A stretch of 64,000 nucleotides of DNA from an uncultured bacterium (GCA_949290355.1 CASERN010000008.1:186001-250000); one strand, 5' to 3'. Counted from the first letter of the stretch, positions 34,214 to 43,470 are shown. Notes: a model not told the origin generated them from the letters alone. Program-made: numbers and translations.

Positions 34214-35269
34214 TTACCAACCAGTTTTATCAATTTTGGCTTCCGCATTTCTATAACCTATACCGGCTCTATAACCTGATATAAAATACATAAAAGGCAA
34301 TGCCGGATCAATCCATTTAAAACCCGATAATATTCCTGCTGTTGCAATATCATCTGCATGGAGTGCAATATCTAATGCTTCAGGCCTACGTTCACTGTAA
34401 ATCCCTTTTGAATTTCTTTTTTCGCCAAATAACGGATTAATAAGTTTTTTGCTTACAAAATTTGCAATATAACTTCCGCCAATAATGCCTGTTGCAGTTA
34501 TACCTGTCAAAATTACTGCTAATTTTCTCATCGGAGTAAGAGGCTTAATCTTTTTTGCTTTCTCTAATTTTTCAGAAAGAAAAAGGGCGCTGCCTGCACC
34601 GACATTGCATAAAAAAATATTTGCAAGATATTGGTACAAACCTTCTTTTATTTTATTAATTGTTCTTTTTTTACCATTCATGTGCGAAACTTTATCAGCA
34701 ACAATACCGCCGAAAACACCCCCTAAAACAGGTATTAAACCTAAAAGAGACAACCTTTTTATTTCAGAAAAAATCTCCTTTGAATTAAGATTTTTCTTTT
34801 CAGGTAAAATCACACTAAAAAGCTCTTGTTTCGCAGGAGATTCAGGAAGTTTGTCTTTTAATATATCTATTTGTCTGGGTGAAAGTTCTTTTAATCTAGC
34901 AGTCTCTAATGCTTGGAGAATATTATTATCCCTAATTTTATTTGTTTGAAGAAATTTATCAACAGAATCTGACTGAATTTTTTGAAGTTCTGAAAAATGA
35001 ACTCGTTCCATCAAACCGCTGAATATTTTTTTGTTCCCTATTTTTAATCCTCTTGTTCCCAGTAATGATGCACCAATTGTGCTTGAAATTACAATTGCAT
35101 TTTGAATAAATTTTTGTTTTGCTTGTTTTTTCCCTTTTTCAGAATTTTGAAAATAATCTGCAATTCCATAAGCACCTCCGACACCTATCAATAATGCAGG
35201 CATTTTTTGATCAAGTTTATTTAAAATCATAGGCTGGTCTATATATTTACAGAACGTCGATATTTTCAT
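34214..35269 (-). CDS. Multi-pass membrane protein of unknown function
   Basis: 351 residues, not recognised. Hydrophobic segments at about 24-40 (ALLIGVGGAYGIADYF), 57-73, 178-196 (LLGLIPVLGGVFGGIVA), 215-232, 250-270 (LAVILTGITATGIIGGSYIA) and a final one near 320, separated by basic loops and a charged segment of about 100 residues in the middle. The pattern is that of an integral membrane protein without transporter signatures I know. SD AAGGAT upstream. A DtxR-like palindrome lies over its presumed transcription start, directly downstream of a DtxR-family gene. Confidence 0.6.
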   Translation of the reverse strand: MKISTFCKYIDQPMILNKLDQKMPALLIGVGGAYGIADYFQNSEKGKKQAKQKFIQNAIVISSTIGASLLGTRGLKIGNKKIFSGLMERVHFSELQKIQSDSVDKFLQTNKIRDNNILQALETARLKELSPRQIDILKDKLPESPAKQELFSVILPEKKNLNSKEIFSEIKRLSLLGLIPVLGGVFGGIVADKVSHMNGKKRTINKIKEGLYQYLANIFLCNVGAGSALFLSEKLEKAKKIKPLTPMRKLAVILTGITATGIIGGSYIANFVSKKLINPLFGEKRNSKGIYSERRPEALDIALHADDIATAGILSGFKWIDPALPFMYFISGYRAGIGYRNAEAKIDKTGW

Positions 35270-35283
35270 ATTAATCCTTATTT

Positions 35284-35299
35284 GTTAGTCTAGCCTAAC
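35284..35299 (-). promoter_or_regulatory. DtxR/MntR-like inverted repeat before the membrane protein gene
   Basis: Perfect half-sites GTTAG (35284-35288) and CTAAC (35295-35299) separated by 6 bp. The half-sites equal those of the DtxR/IdeR consensus, though that consensus has them 1 bp apart. The site lies 15-30 bp before the start codon, just downstream of TA-rich -10-like sequence, a position suited to repression. Confidence 0.45.
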
Positions 35300-35363
35300 T
35301 TTATATTAAATAATTACCTTTGTCAAGAGGGACAAAAAATTTACGACCATAAGATTTGTTTAA

Positions 35364-35771
35364 CTATTTATATAATTTTTTCAAATCAATATCTGATTTT
35401 TTAATATAATCAGTTAATTTTACCATATTTTCAAACAGTTTATCAGATACAATATGTTCCATTTTGCAAGCTGTTTCAAGTGCTTCTTCTTTTTCCACAC
35501 CTAAAACTTTTATGAAAAATTCTGCTAAATTTTCATGTTTCGTTAAAATATCTTTTGCTATTTTTTCACCTTTTTTAGTCAAAGTAATAGGAGAATATGG
35601 AGTATAATTAATCAGTTTCTTTTCTGCCAAAACATTTAATGCCCCTGTTACAGAAGCTTTTTTCACATTTAGAACTTCTGCGATAACTGTAACTTTTGCT
35701 TGTCCTGTTCTTAAAATCTGACTATAAATTTCTTCAATATAATCTTCCAGACTAACTGACAATTTTTCCAT
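35364..35771 (-). CDS. DtxR/MntR-family metal-dependent regulator
   Basis: 135 residues. Winged helix at 1-65 (LEDYIEEIYSQILRTGQAKVTVIAEVLNVKKASVTGALNVLAEKKLINY) and a metal-binding dimerisation domain after it: HENLAEFFIKVLGVEKEEALETACKMEH, where the H-E-x-L and C/E-x-x-E-H residues match the primary metal site; Cys in the CKMEH motif resembles iron-sensing DtxR more than MntR of Bacillus. There is no SH3 domain. It overlaps gph by one base and is the last gene of the long minus-strand pigment operon. It probably senses Mn or Fe. Confidence 0.82.
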   Translation of the reverse strand: MEKLSVSLEDYIEEIYSQILRTGQAKVTVIAEVLNVKKASVTGALNVLAEKKLINYTPYSPITLTKKGEKIAKDILTKHENLAEFFIKVLGVEKEEALETACKMEHIVSDKLFENMVKLTDYIKKSDIDLKKLYK

Positions 35772-36409
35772 TACAAACTCCTAATTAAATTTATTATATC
35801 ACAAGGTTTGTCTATAATAAAATCAGCTCCTTTTAAATAATCCCTTGCACGAAATCCCCAGATTACACCAATACATTTTAATCCGGCATTTTTAGCGGTT
35901 TCTACATCCACCTCAGAATCACCAACATAAATTGTAGAATATTCATCGGCATTCAATTCTTTCATAGCTTTGAAAACTCCATCAGGAGCTGGTTTTTTAG
36001 GAACATCATCAGCTTGACCGATTGCAACATCAATTAAATCTCCAAAGTATTTTTTACATAATTCTTTTACTGCAGAATCAAATTTGTTAGATACCACACC
36101 GATTTTAATCCCATTATCATGCAATGTTTTTAGTATCTCTAAGATACCATTGTAAGGATTAGTGTGATTGCACATATTTTCAGAATAATTTTTTTTAAAA
36201 ATTGCTAAACATTCTTCCACATTTTCACAATTCTCAGGCACTGCACGTTCAATAAGTTTTCTAACTCCATTACCAACAAAACATCTAATTTCTTCCAGTG
36301 ATCTTGCAGAATAACCGAATTTTGAAAGAGCAAAATTTGTAGCATCTTTTAAATCTTCTAAAGTATTTAATAAAGTACCGTCTAAATCAAAAATTACAGT
36401 TTTTATCAT
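35771..36409 (-). CDS. HAD hydrolase, phosphoglycolate phosphatase-like (Gph)
   Basis: 212 residues. HAD motifs: I VIFDLDGTLLNT (two Asp), II GVVSNK, III-IV KKPAPDGVFKAM and YVGDSEVDVETAKNAG, with the helical cap between. This is the Gph/PgmB subgroup that dephosphorylates phosphoglycolate or small sugar phosphates. It overlaps the acyltransferase gene by 4 bp (ATGA) and the DtxR-type gene by one base, so it belongs to the same operon as the aryl polyene genes although no role in that pathway is known. Confidence 0.82.
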   Translation of the reverse strand: MIKTVIFDLDGTLLNTLEDLKDATNFALSKFGYSARSLEEIRCFVGNGVRKLIERAVPENCENVEECLAIFKKNYSENMCNHTNPYNGILEILKTLHDNGIKIGVVSNKFDSAVKELCKKYFGDLIDVAIGQADDVPKKPAPDGVFKAMKELNADEYSTIYVGDSEVDVETAKNAGLKCIGVIWGFRARDYLKGADFIIDKPCDIINLIRSL

Positions 36410-37377
36410 ACATCGATTTTATCACAGAAAAAATCATAAAAATGATAAAATTGAAGAGGGTATTTTTTAGTTAAAGTCTCTAAAAATTCTATATAATCAC
36501 TTTTCAGATGTTCTAATTTTTCTTTTCTTGAGCCTGAATATTCAAATCTTTTCAAATATATACAATACCTATCCTTTTTCTCTGCAGTACACACAATAAA
36601 ATATATGGGGCAATTAAGCATAAGTCCAAATTTGAAAGCTCCAACAGGGAATAATACTTTTTTACCTAAAAAATCTGCTGTGAAATTTGATTTTTCATTA
36701 TGAGCAGAAACTCTATCCCCTGCTATAAAAATGACTTCTCCTTTATCCAATTTGTCTTTTATTTCTATTGATGTCGTAACATCAATATTTTCAACAGGAT
36801 AGGCAGTTATCGGGTTATCAGAAGAAATTGAATTTAAAAAATTTTTAAATATACTACATTGGCTGCCTTCTAAAAATAAATTAACTCTTGTATCATCAAT
36901 CACTTCACCTGAACGAAAAAATGTTCTCATTGCATTTACATTCCCTAAATGAGAACATAAAAAATATATTCCTCTTTTATTCAGCAAATCATCATAAAAT
37001 AGTCTTTTTTGAGCTTCATCTGCAAAAAATATTTTTTTAAAACTAAAATTGTCAGTAAACATTTCAATTTTATCAACCAGGCTATATGAATAATTTAAAA
37101 AATGTTTAAAAGATTTTATAATATCACCTTTGCCTGTAGCAATTTTGAGATACTTTTGTGAGCATTTCCGAATTTTGGGCGCACCTAAAAAAGCAAAAAG
37201 AGTAACAAAAAACACAATAAATTTTACAGGTAATTTACCTCCAAGATTATATATATACCATAAAAGCATAAGCCTTTTGCGCCCTGCTGCTTGTTCTTTT
37301 ATATTATACCATTTTAAATCTTCACTTTTATTTAACTCTTCAGCCAATGTATACTCCAATTTATTTATTTCACACAA
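36406..37377 (-). CDS. Lipid A/LPLAT-type acyltransferase of the aryl polyene cluster
   Basis: 323 residues. LpxL/HtrB-like: one N-terminal hydrophobic segment, IYFLCSHLGNVNAMRTF with the H-x4-(N/D) catalytic region, GEVIFIAGDRVSAHNE, FLGKKVLFPVGAFKFGL and the C-terminal FYHFYDFF. Acyltransferases of this type attach acyl chains, here plausibly the polyene, to a membrane lipid. In proteobacterial clusters the equivalent activity is often fused to a GT2 domain (ApeJ); no such glycosyltransferase domain is present here. Overlaps the methyltransferase gene by 13 bp. Confidence 0.8.
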   Translation of the reverse strand: MCEINKLEYTLAEELNKSEDLKWYNIKEQAAGRKRLMLLWYIYNLGGKLPVKFIVFFVTLFAFLGAPKIRKCSQKYLKIATGKGDIIKSFKHFLNYSYSLVDKIEMFTDNFSFKKIFFADEAQKRLFYDDLLNKRGIYFLCSHLGNVNAMRTFFRSGEVIDDTRVNLFLEGSQCSIFKNFLNSISSDNPITAYPVENIDVTTSIEIKDKLDKGEVIFIAGDRVSAHNEKSNFTADFLGKKVLFPVGAFKFGLMLNCPIYFIVCTAEKKDRYCIYLKRFEYSGSRKEKLEHLKSDYIEFLETLTKKYPLQFYHFYDFFCDKIDV

Positions 37378-38414
37378 GATAATAAAGTATAATCGTGAAT
37401 TCCGATATTTTCATATTTTTTGTCAAGTTTTAGTCCAGCTTTTTCAATCATTTCAATCATTCTTTTTTCGCTGTACATTTTACTTTTTCCGTTAGCCATA
37501 CAAGTAAAATACAATGAAATATGAACTAGTGAATATGTAGCCCCATCAAACAATTGTTTATCGGTAAAAGGTTCAAGAATATAAATCTTTGTATTATCAG
37601 TCATAGAATTTTTAATATTTTTTAATATCGAAATAACCTGTTCTTCAGAAAAACAATCTAAAAATTGACTCATAAACACTGCATCTGAAATTTTAGGGAA
37701 TTGAGTTTTCAAAACATCAACTCCATGGAATTTCAATCTTTCATTATGCAAATTTTTCTTAGCTGCCTCAATATTTTCTGGCAAGTCAATCATATTGACA
37801 ATGCAGTCTTTATTAAACTTCAAACAAGCTCTTTCAAATTTTCCTGTATTACCTCCAATATCAAAAATTTGAGACGGCTTATCTTCAAAAATAATTTTTA
37901 AAACCTCGTCAAAACAAGTATCAGAATAATAATGATCGAACTCAAACCAACTCTTTTTCATCTCATCTGGCAGCTCATTAAGTGCATTGTAAATAGTTTC
38001 ATAATCACCTATAAATTTTCGACAACCTACAGGCTCTGCCTTGGCAAAAGATTCTTTAAGCTCTGATGCACCTAAGTAACATACATCTTTTACAAAATTG
38101 AAATTAACCTTTGTCATTTCATTATTTAAAAAAGCAGAAGCAACAAGTGAATTAACATATTTTTCACCTGTTTTTATAACAATTCCGCAAGCTGATGCGA
38201 CTTCAAGCAGCGTCTCTGTCGTATATTTAGAAATTTTGCAATGCTCCATGATTTCCGAAACTGTAGATGGGTTCTCCTCTAAAAAATTAATAATACCAAA
38301 CTTAAGCATTGCATTGACTGCCTGAAAAGTCAACGGAGCAAAAGCAATCTTTTGAGCTTCCGATAAAGCTTTTACTTGAGGTGATATATGTTTTTTTATC
38401 CTTCTATATTTCAT
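37365..38414 (-). CDS. O-methyltransferase of the aryl polyene cluster
   Basis: 349 residues. An N-terminal winged-helix dimerisation domain (FLEENPSTVSEIMEHCKISKYTTETLLEVA) and a C-terminal SAM domain with IFDIGGNTGKFERACL, NMIDLPENIEAAKKNL and FLDCFSEEQVISILKNI: the acetylserotonin/hydroxyneurosporene O-methyltransferase family. In such clusters this enzyme can methylate the aryl head-group hydroxyl, but the site is inferred. Start ATG 38414 behind AAGGA. Fits the ApeB-type gene only by function; its place at the end of the operon differs from proteobacteria. Confidence 0.8.
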   Translation of the reverse strand: MKYRRIKKHISPQVKALSEAQKIAFAPLTFQAVNAMLKFGIINFLEENPSTVSEIMEHCKISKYTTETLLEVASACGIVIKTGEKYVNSLVASAFLNNEMTKVNFNFVKDVCYLGASELKESFAKAEPVGCRKFIGDYETIYNALNELPDEMKKSWFEFDHYYSDTCFDEVLKIIFEDKPSQIFDIGGNTGKFERACLKFNKDCIVNMIDLPENIEAAKKNLHNERLKFHGVDVLKTQFPKISDAVFMSQFLDCFSEEQVISILKNIKNSMTDNTKIYILEPFTDKQLFDGATYSLVHISLYFTCMANGKSKMYSEKRMIEMIEKAGLKLDKKYENIGIHDYTLLSCVK

Positions 38415-38428
38415 TTCTAATCCTTATA

Positions 38429-40591
38429 TTAATTTTCATTATTTCCAGCAGATTTATTAATTAATATTAAACTAAAAATATATGAACTCAAAAGCCCTAA
38501 AGCAAGTACTATACCTAAAGAACTAATAAGTTTAAATCCTGCAAAAGCCAACAATGTAAAAGAAAATACACTCGTTAAACAAGACATTAATACAGCATCA
38601 TTACATTTTACAGCACCATTAAATCTAAATATTGCATAATCAAGCCCAAACCCGATTATTAAAAACACTGCAAGTAAATGGAACAAATTAACAGGAATAT
38701 TAAACAATGCTAATATTCCAAATACAAAAGCTACAGTCATTACAGATGGTAAAATAATCTTAGCTCCGGATTTGTAATCATATATTTTACCTAACAACAA
38801 ATATAGTATACAAAATATAGGCAAAATTAAAACAAGACAAAGTTTTCTACATTTTTTTATTTGAGAAGAAATATCCTTTTGAATATTTATAACTCTTGCT
38901 TCGTTAATATTACCGCCATCATAATCATATACAAGCATTGTTGATGTATTTTTATCAATTAAAAAGTTTTTCTTTAAAATATCAAAATTTTTATTTGCAA
39001 CTAAAAAATGTGATTGATTATAATTTTGATTTATTAACTCTGCTCGCTTTGATAACGGTAAAAACACAGCATAGTTATTCATCTCTGAGATATATAGATT
39101 TTTACGCAATTGTTGGTTTTCTTTCTGTCTTTTTATTGACGGAATATATTTGCTTAATGCTTGATATTCAAATCCTTCCTTATAAAGTTTATCTGAAATA
39201 GTCTCTTCTTTCTGGAGCAAATCCTCAAGATTATTACCTTTCACAATAACAATAGAAATACTCCCATCCGTACCTGCAATATCTTTGAAAAGTTTTTCTG
39301 CATTTAAAAGATTCTTAGGTGGTGTATACATATTTTTTATATTGTCATCAAAATTTGTTCTGCATAAAGCAATTAAAGCCAAAACAATTATTGAGTAAAC
39401 GGAAATTTTTTTATATTTTTCAGGAATTTCAATATATTTTATTTTTGCCCGCTCCAAAGAAAAATTCTTTAATAAAAGCGGATAAAATAATATTACTATT
39501 GAATAAACAGTTATTAACCCCACAATAGTAAACACTGAAATTTGTCTTAATAAAATAAAATTCGCAAACATCAAAACAACAAAGGCACTTACAGTTGTGA
39601 GCAAACTTACAGTCAAGCTTTTAAAAATTTCTTTTACCGTATCATTACCATTGTCAGATACAAAATAATGCAAAGAATAATCTACACATATACCTATCAA
39701 AGTAGTTGAAAATACAAAAGTTAGAATATGTATGTTTTTAAAAATTAAGGCAGTAGCACAATATCCTGCAAAAATTCCTAAACCAATACTCAAAATTATA
39801 GGAATAATCGGCTTTAAAGATTTAAAATACAAATATATTAACCCTATAATAAAAAATATTGACAATATACAAATTAAATTTATTTCAAAAATAGAATGAC
39901 TGCTTGCAAAATATGAATGCACAGGTGCACCCGTCAAATAAACTCTCACACCATTATGTGAAAACTCTTTTTTTAAATTCACAAGGTCATGCATTGTATC
40001 ATTTAAAATGTTAGGAGAAAGAGCAATTGAACTATCTACATTAAGCATGACAATACTATAAAATTTTTCATTTAGCTGAACAGGCACAAAATTTGCAATT
40101 TGTTTATTCTCAGCTAAATTATTAACAAAATCCGTCAATAGTAAAAAAGGATCATTATCAATAGAACCTATTGGCGGCATAATAGGATTATATAGATTTT
40201 GCAAACTGATTTGTTCAACATCGTTATACTTTTTATCCTGCAATAATAAACGAGTCTTATTAGAAATTAAATTATTATGATATTTTTCATAATCATCTAA
40301 AACTCCCGTAATATTCATGTCAGTTGTATACAATTTAGTTTTATCTAGTTTTGCATAAAAAGTTTTAGCTATCTCTTCTGCTTTTTCAGGGTCATCACTT
40401 TCTACTATGACATTAATTTTAGAAGAAAATTTCCCGCTCAAATCTACAAGAATATTATCTTGAGAAGATGAAAATATAGCTTTTAAAATATTTGTCTCCG
40501 TATGCGCAGGTCTGAAAAAAACTAACACCCCTAAAATTACAAGGATGATAATAAATAATATTCTAAATGTAAAAATTAATTTGTTTCGCAT
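38429..40591 (-). CDS. apeM: MMPL/RND-type exporter (ApeM-like)
   Basis: 720 residues with about 12 membrane helices in two halves, each preceded by a large periplasmic loop: TM1 then a loop of about 200 residues, a block of five helices (INLICILSIFFIIGLIY ...), TM7, a second loop and the last block ending in a helix just before the C-terminus. The Asp-containing ICVDYSLHYF and GFGLDYAIFRF are the proton-relay motifs of this superfamily. In aryl polyene clusters it is thought to move the polyene lipid from the inner membrane. Overlaps the LolA-like gene by 16 bp. Confidence 0.85.
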   Translation of the reverse strand: MRNKLIFTFRILFIIILVILGVLVFFRPAHTETNILKAIFSSSQDNILVDLSGKFSSKINVIVESDDPEKAEEIAKTFYAKLDKTKLYTTDMNITGVLDDYEKYHNNLISNKTRLLLQDKKYNDVEQISLQNLYNPIMPPIGSIDNDPFLLLTDFVNNLAENKQIANFVPVQLNEKFYSIVMLNVDSSIALSPNILNDTMHDLVNLKKEFSHNGVRVYLTGAPVHSYFASSHSIFEINLICILSIFFIIGLIYLYFKSLKPIIPIILSIGLGIFAGYCATALIFKNIHILTFVFSTTLIGICVDYSLHYFVSDNGNDTVKEIFKSLTVSLLTTVSAFVVLMFANFILLRQISVFTIVGLITVYSIVILFYPLLLKNFSLERAKIKYIEIPEKYKKISVYSIIVLALIALCRTNFDDNIKNMYTPPKNLLNAEKLFKDIAGTDGSISIVIVKGNNLEDLLQKEETISDKLYKEGFEYQALSKYIPSIKRQKENQQLRKNLYISEMNNYAVFLPLSKRAELINQNYNQSHFLVANKNFDILKKNFLIDKNTSTMLVYDYDGGNINEARVINIQKDISSQIKKCRKLCLVLILPIFCILYLLLGKIYDYKSGAKIILPSVMTVAFVFGILALFNIPVNLFHLLAVFLIIGFGLDYAIFRFNGAVKCNDAVLMSCLTSVFSFTLLAFAGFKLISSLGIVLALGLLSSYIFSLILINKSAGNNEN

Positions 40592-41103
40592 TTAAAAGAA
40601 ATATCCGTTATACCATTTTTAATTGTACTTATTTTAATATTACTAATATCCTTTGAGCCCTTAACGATTATATAATTAAGCTGCTGAGCAGGTACAGTAT
40701 TTTTTTTAGGTTTCAATCCTATAATCCATACACCATTATTATCTTTTTTATAATACAGATTAAAATTTTTATCCAAATAAGCATAATTTCCATTTGCTAC
40801 AGCAACAATTACACTGTTCATTTGTTTATTTTGTGAGGCAGAATATGAAACAGTAGATTTTATCGGATATAAAGTTTCAAAAATTGCACCTTTATCTTTT
40901 ATAAACTTAAAATTTCCACCTGATTTTAAAACTGTATTACCTATATATTTTTCTTGAGTAAATTTACAATACGCATCACCCAATTTTGGCATTTCACGAG
41001 CAATAGATCTACTTGAAGAAATATAATTGAATACCTCCTCAAAAGCAAAACATAAATTTGCACATGCAAAAATTACAACTAATAATATTAAAAATTTACG
41101 CAT
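40576..41103 (-). CDS. LolA-like outer-membrane lipoprotein carrier protein (ApeL-like)
   Basis: 175 residues. Signal peptide MRKFLILLVVIFACANLCFA, then a LolA/LolB-type half-barrel (YCKFTQEKYIGNTVLKSGGNFKF; the hydrophobic strands follow). Such carriers ferry lipidated cargo across the periplasm and here probably work with the MMPL protein to deliver the polyene lipid to the outer membrane. Start ATG 41103 lies 4 nt after GGAGG and overlaps the thioesterase stop by 8 bp; a longer frame would spoil the signal peptide. Confidence 0.8.
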   Translation of the reverse strand: MRKFLILLVVIFACANLCFAFEEVFNYISSSRSIAREMPKLGDAYCKFTQEKYIGNTVLKSGGNFKFIKDKGAIFETLYPIKSTVSYSASQNKQMNSVIVAVANGNYAYLDKNFNLYYKKDNNGVWIIGLKPKKNTVPAQQLNYIIVKGSKDISNIKISTIKNGITDISFKCETN

Positions 41104-41509
41104 AAGCCTCCAATTTCTCAACAAATCTTTTTGGAGCATTATATACACTTTCTCTAGTACTAATATTTACACAAATTTGCATACTCTTAGCTTTGAATAT
41201 TTTCTGCCCGCTTTCACAATCAAAAATTTCATACCTGATGTTCAATGCAGGCTCATAATCCAATATTGTTGATACAACTTTAATTTTTTGCATAAACTTT
41301 GCCGACTTAATAAATTTCAAATCCATAGTTGCAATAGGATAAGCAAACCCGTCAGCTTTCATATCATCATAAGTATAGCCGATTTTTGAAAGCAAATCAC
41401 ACCTTGCAATCTCTAAGTATTTTACATAATTCCCATGCCAGACAACATTCATAGGATCCAAATCATAAAAAGGCACTTCAATATATGTTTCTGCAAAAAT
41501 ATTTTTCAT
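41096..41509 (-). CDS. 4HBT-type acyl thioesterase (ApeK-like)
   Basis: 137 residues, hotdog fold: VPFYDLDPMNVVWHGNYVKYLEIARCDLLSKIGY contains the D-x-x-x-V-V-W-H-x-N-Y signature of 4-hydroxybenzoyl-CoA-type thioesterases with the catalytic Asp. It should release or proofread acyl-ACP intermediates in the polyene pathway. Start ATG 41509 is 7 nt after the upstream stop and gives the family-typical N-terminus; the longer open frame to 41587 overlaps the previous gene. Weak ribosome-binding site, probably coupled translation. Confidence 0.83.
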   Translation of the reverse strand: MKNIFAETYIEVPFYDLDPMNVVWHGNYVKYLEIARCDLLSKIGYTYDDMKADGFAYPIATMDLKFIKSAKFMQKIKVVSTILDYEPALNIRYEIFDCESGQKIFKAKSMQICVNISTRESVYNAPKRFVEKLEAYA

Positions 41510-41516
41510 AACTTTA

Positions 41517-42776
41517 TTATAAAACAAAAGTACCCGAAGAAAAAACAACTTCATCTTTCGTAAACTTATACTCAACAGATTTATCATTTTTGCATAAAGT
41601 CAAGCGGACTTTTACATTAGGCTTAATTATTGATGAAAACTTAATTTTTTTAACCTTTTGCGGCACAAATTCAAGATGAAAAACATCTTTTACAAATTCT
41701 TTTACAAAAAATAATTGAACAACACCTGGTAATATAGGAATTTGAGGGAAATGTCCTTCAAAAAAGTTGCTGTTTTTAGGAAAAACTAAATCAAAAATAG
41801 CATTATCTCCCTCAATATTAAAATCAATAACATAAGGATAAGTTACATTTGTGTTAAAAATTTCTTTTATTCTGGCCAAATTGGTTTTCCCTCTTTCATT
41901 TACAGGCAAATCATATAAAAAACGCCATCTTTTACAGCGAACATCTACTCCTGACATATTATTTTTCATATAAATTTTTAAACTTTTAACTAATTCAAGT
42001 TTACCGTTTTTTTCTAAAAATTCGCGGCCTTTTCTGTTCAACACAGCAGCTGCGCATAACTTATCATCCATTTTCAAACAATATGATTTTTCAATAAATT
42101 CATCGGAATTCAAAATTTTTTCTATCTCATTTAAAGAAATTCTTTTTTCCTGAATTTTCACAATTCTGTCTTTTCGCCCTTTGACCCTGAAACCATTTTC
42201 AAAAAATTCAAGTTCATCACTCAACTCTAATTCATCTTCATCAAAATATGGAGATTTAATTTTGCCGTCATTATAAAGAACATTTTCAAAAAAATGCAAA
42301 TTGTCTTTTGCAGATTGCCTATAAGCTATTATACCGGCTTCAGTGCTCCCGTATATTTCTGTTACACTATCAGAAATCCCTTCCAAATATTCAAATAATT
42401 CATTACTTAAAGGAGCACCAGCAGAAAAAATCATTTTAGGTTTATTTTTAAACTTAAAATTGTACTTTGCAAGTTTTTCCAAAAAAGATGGTGTTGAAAC
42501 AAATACATAATTCTCATAATCTTTTATATCTTCTGGATAAAAGACTCTTTCATCATCAACAGAACATCCCAAAACCATAGGTAACATAACAGCAAAAGTA
42601 GTACCATACATATAATCTGGATTTACTGTTGATACAAAAATAGTATCCGTTGAAAAGTTAAAAATTTTTGCTAAATCCTGCACCTCTTTCAAAACACATT
42701 CATAGCTTTTTTTTATAACTTTGGGCTCACCTGTAGAACCTGATGTCTTAAAAATAAAAATTTTTTTATCTGTCAT
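41517..42776 (-). CDS. Acyl-ACP synthetase fused to hotdog dehydratase (ApeH-ApeI fusion)
   Basis: 419 residues. The first 300 are an AMP-forming ligase: P-loop FKTSGSTGEPKVIKKS at residues 8-23, IYGSTEAGIIAYRQ, KGRKDRIVKIQEKRISLNEIE and a C-terminal Lys region near KRWRFLYDLP. The last 100 residues (about 320-419) are a separate hotdog domain: FDLVFPKNSNFFEGHFPQIPILPGVVQLFFV, where H-F-P-x-x-P-x-L-P-G is the FabA/Z-type dehydratase signature and His the catalytic base. In Gammaproteobacteria these are two genes, apeH (loads the aryl starter onto ACP) and apeI. No internal stop or frameshift separates them here. Confidence 0.82.
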   Translation of the reverse strand: MTDKKIFIFKTSGSTGEPKVIKKSYECVLKEVQDLAKIFNFSTDTIFVSTVNPDYMYGTTFAVMLPMVLGCSVDDERVFYPEDIKDYENYVFVSTPSFLEKLAKYNFKFKNKPKMIFSAGAPLSNELFEYLEGISDSVTEIYGSTEAGIIAYRQSAKDNLHFFENVLYNDGKIKSPYFDEDELELSDELEFFENGFRVKGRKDRIVKIQEKRISLNEIEKILNSDEFIEKSYCLKMDDKLCAAAVLNRKGREFLEKNGKLELVKSLKIYMKNNMSGVDVRCKRWRFLYDLPVNERGKTNLARIKEIFNTNVTYPYVIDFNIEGDNAIFDLVFPKNSNFFEGHFPQIPILPGVVQLFFVKEFVKDVFHLEFVPQKVKKIKFSSIIKPNVKVRLTLCKNDKSVEYKFTKDEVVFSSGTFVL

Positions 42777-43209
42777 ATTTTGCTCTCAAAATAATTCTTA
42801 CGATGTATTCTACCCCGAACATAAGCCCAAGTGCAATATATGAAATACAAGCGTTATACAATGTCCAAATTTTTGGCGACATAAAGACTGTTGCAAAAGA
42901 AATTAATAAATTTATAAAAAGAAAAATACACCAAATATAAGTAAGTTTCCTTGTATAATTTCTGGTAAATTCTGATAATTCTCCGCCATCCATTTTTTTT
43001 GCAATTTTTTGAATTACTGTCTCTTTGCAAAAAAGCGATGAGAAAAATACACAAAAAATAAAACTGTTAACAATGACAGGATAGAATTTTAGAACATACA
43101 CTTTGCTAAAATGGAAAAGACATACAATAAACAAAGTCCCGACAAACGGTAATAAAGGCTTGATTTTTTTTATATACCCCATTTGTCCACCTGACATATT
43201 GCCTTCCAT
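42766..43209 (-). CDS. ApeG-like small membrane protein (COG4648)
   Basis: 147 residues with about four to five hydrophobic helices (LLPFVGTLFIVCLFHF; YPVIVNSFIFCVFFSSLF; LTYIWCIFLFINLLISFATVF; LYNACISYIALGLMFGVEYIV). A protein of this size and topology lies between the ACPs and the ligase in characterised aryl polyene clusters; its role is unknown. Start at ATG 43209 sits 9 nt after the ACP stop; a second Met at residue 5 is possible. It overlaps the ligase gene by 11 bp. Confidence 0.75.
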   Translation of the reverse strand: MEGNMSGGQMGYIKKIKPLLPFVGTLFIVCLFHFSKVYVLKFYPVIVNSFIFCVFFSSLFCKETVIQKIAKKMDGGELSEFTRNYTRKLTYIWCIFLFINLLISFATVFMSPKIWTLYNACISYIALGLMFGVEYIVRIILRAKYDR

Positions 43210-43218
43210 TCTGTTGAT

Positions 43219-43470
43219 TTAAAGCAATTCTTCAATAGCAGATACAACATCATCAATTGTTCTAATTTGCTTAAAGTTTTCAGGAGAAATCTTTTTCTCA
43301 GTGAATTCTTGTAATTTTACAGCCAAATCAACCGCATCAATGCTATCAAGTTCCAAATCTTCAAACAAATTTGCATCCAATACAAGCTTTTCAGGCTCGA
43401 TTTCAAAATCATCAGCCAAAATCTCTTTTAATCTATCAAAAATTTGTTCTCTTGTATATTTTTTAGCCAT
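43219..43470 (-). CDS. apeF: Acyl carrier protein 2 of the aryl polyene cluster (ApeF-like)
   Basis: 83 residues. Acidic four-helix ACP with the phosphopantetheine site LELDSIDAVDLAVKL (Ser in DSID). It starts right after the TAA of the preceding ACP gene (TAAATG), so the pair is translated in tandem. Two different ACPs are a fixed feature of this pathway; one accepts the aryl starter and chain. Assignment to ApeF rests on gene order. Confidence 0.85.
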   Translation of the reverse strand: MAKKYTREQIFDRLKEILADDFEIEPEKLVLDANLFEDLELDSIDAVDLAVKLQEFTEKKISPENFKQIRTIDDVVSAIEELL

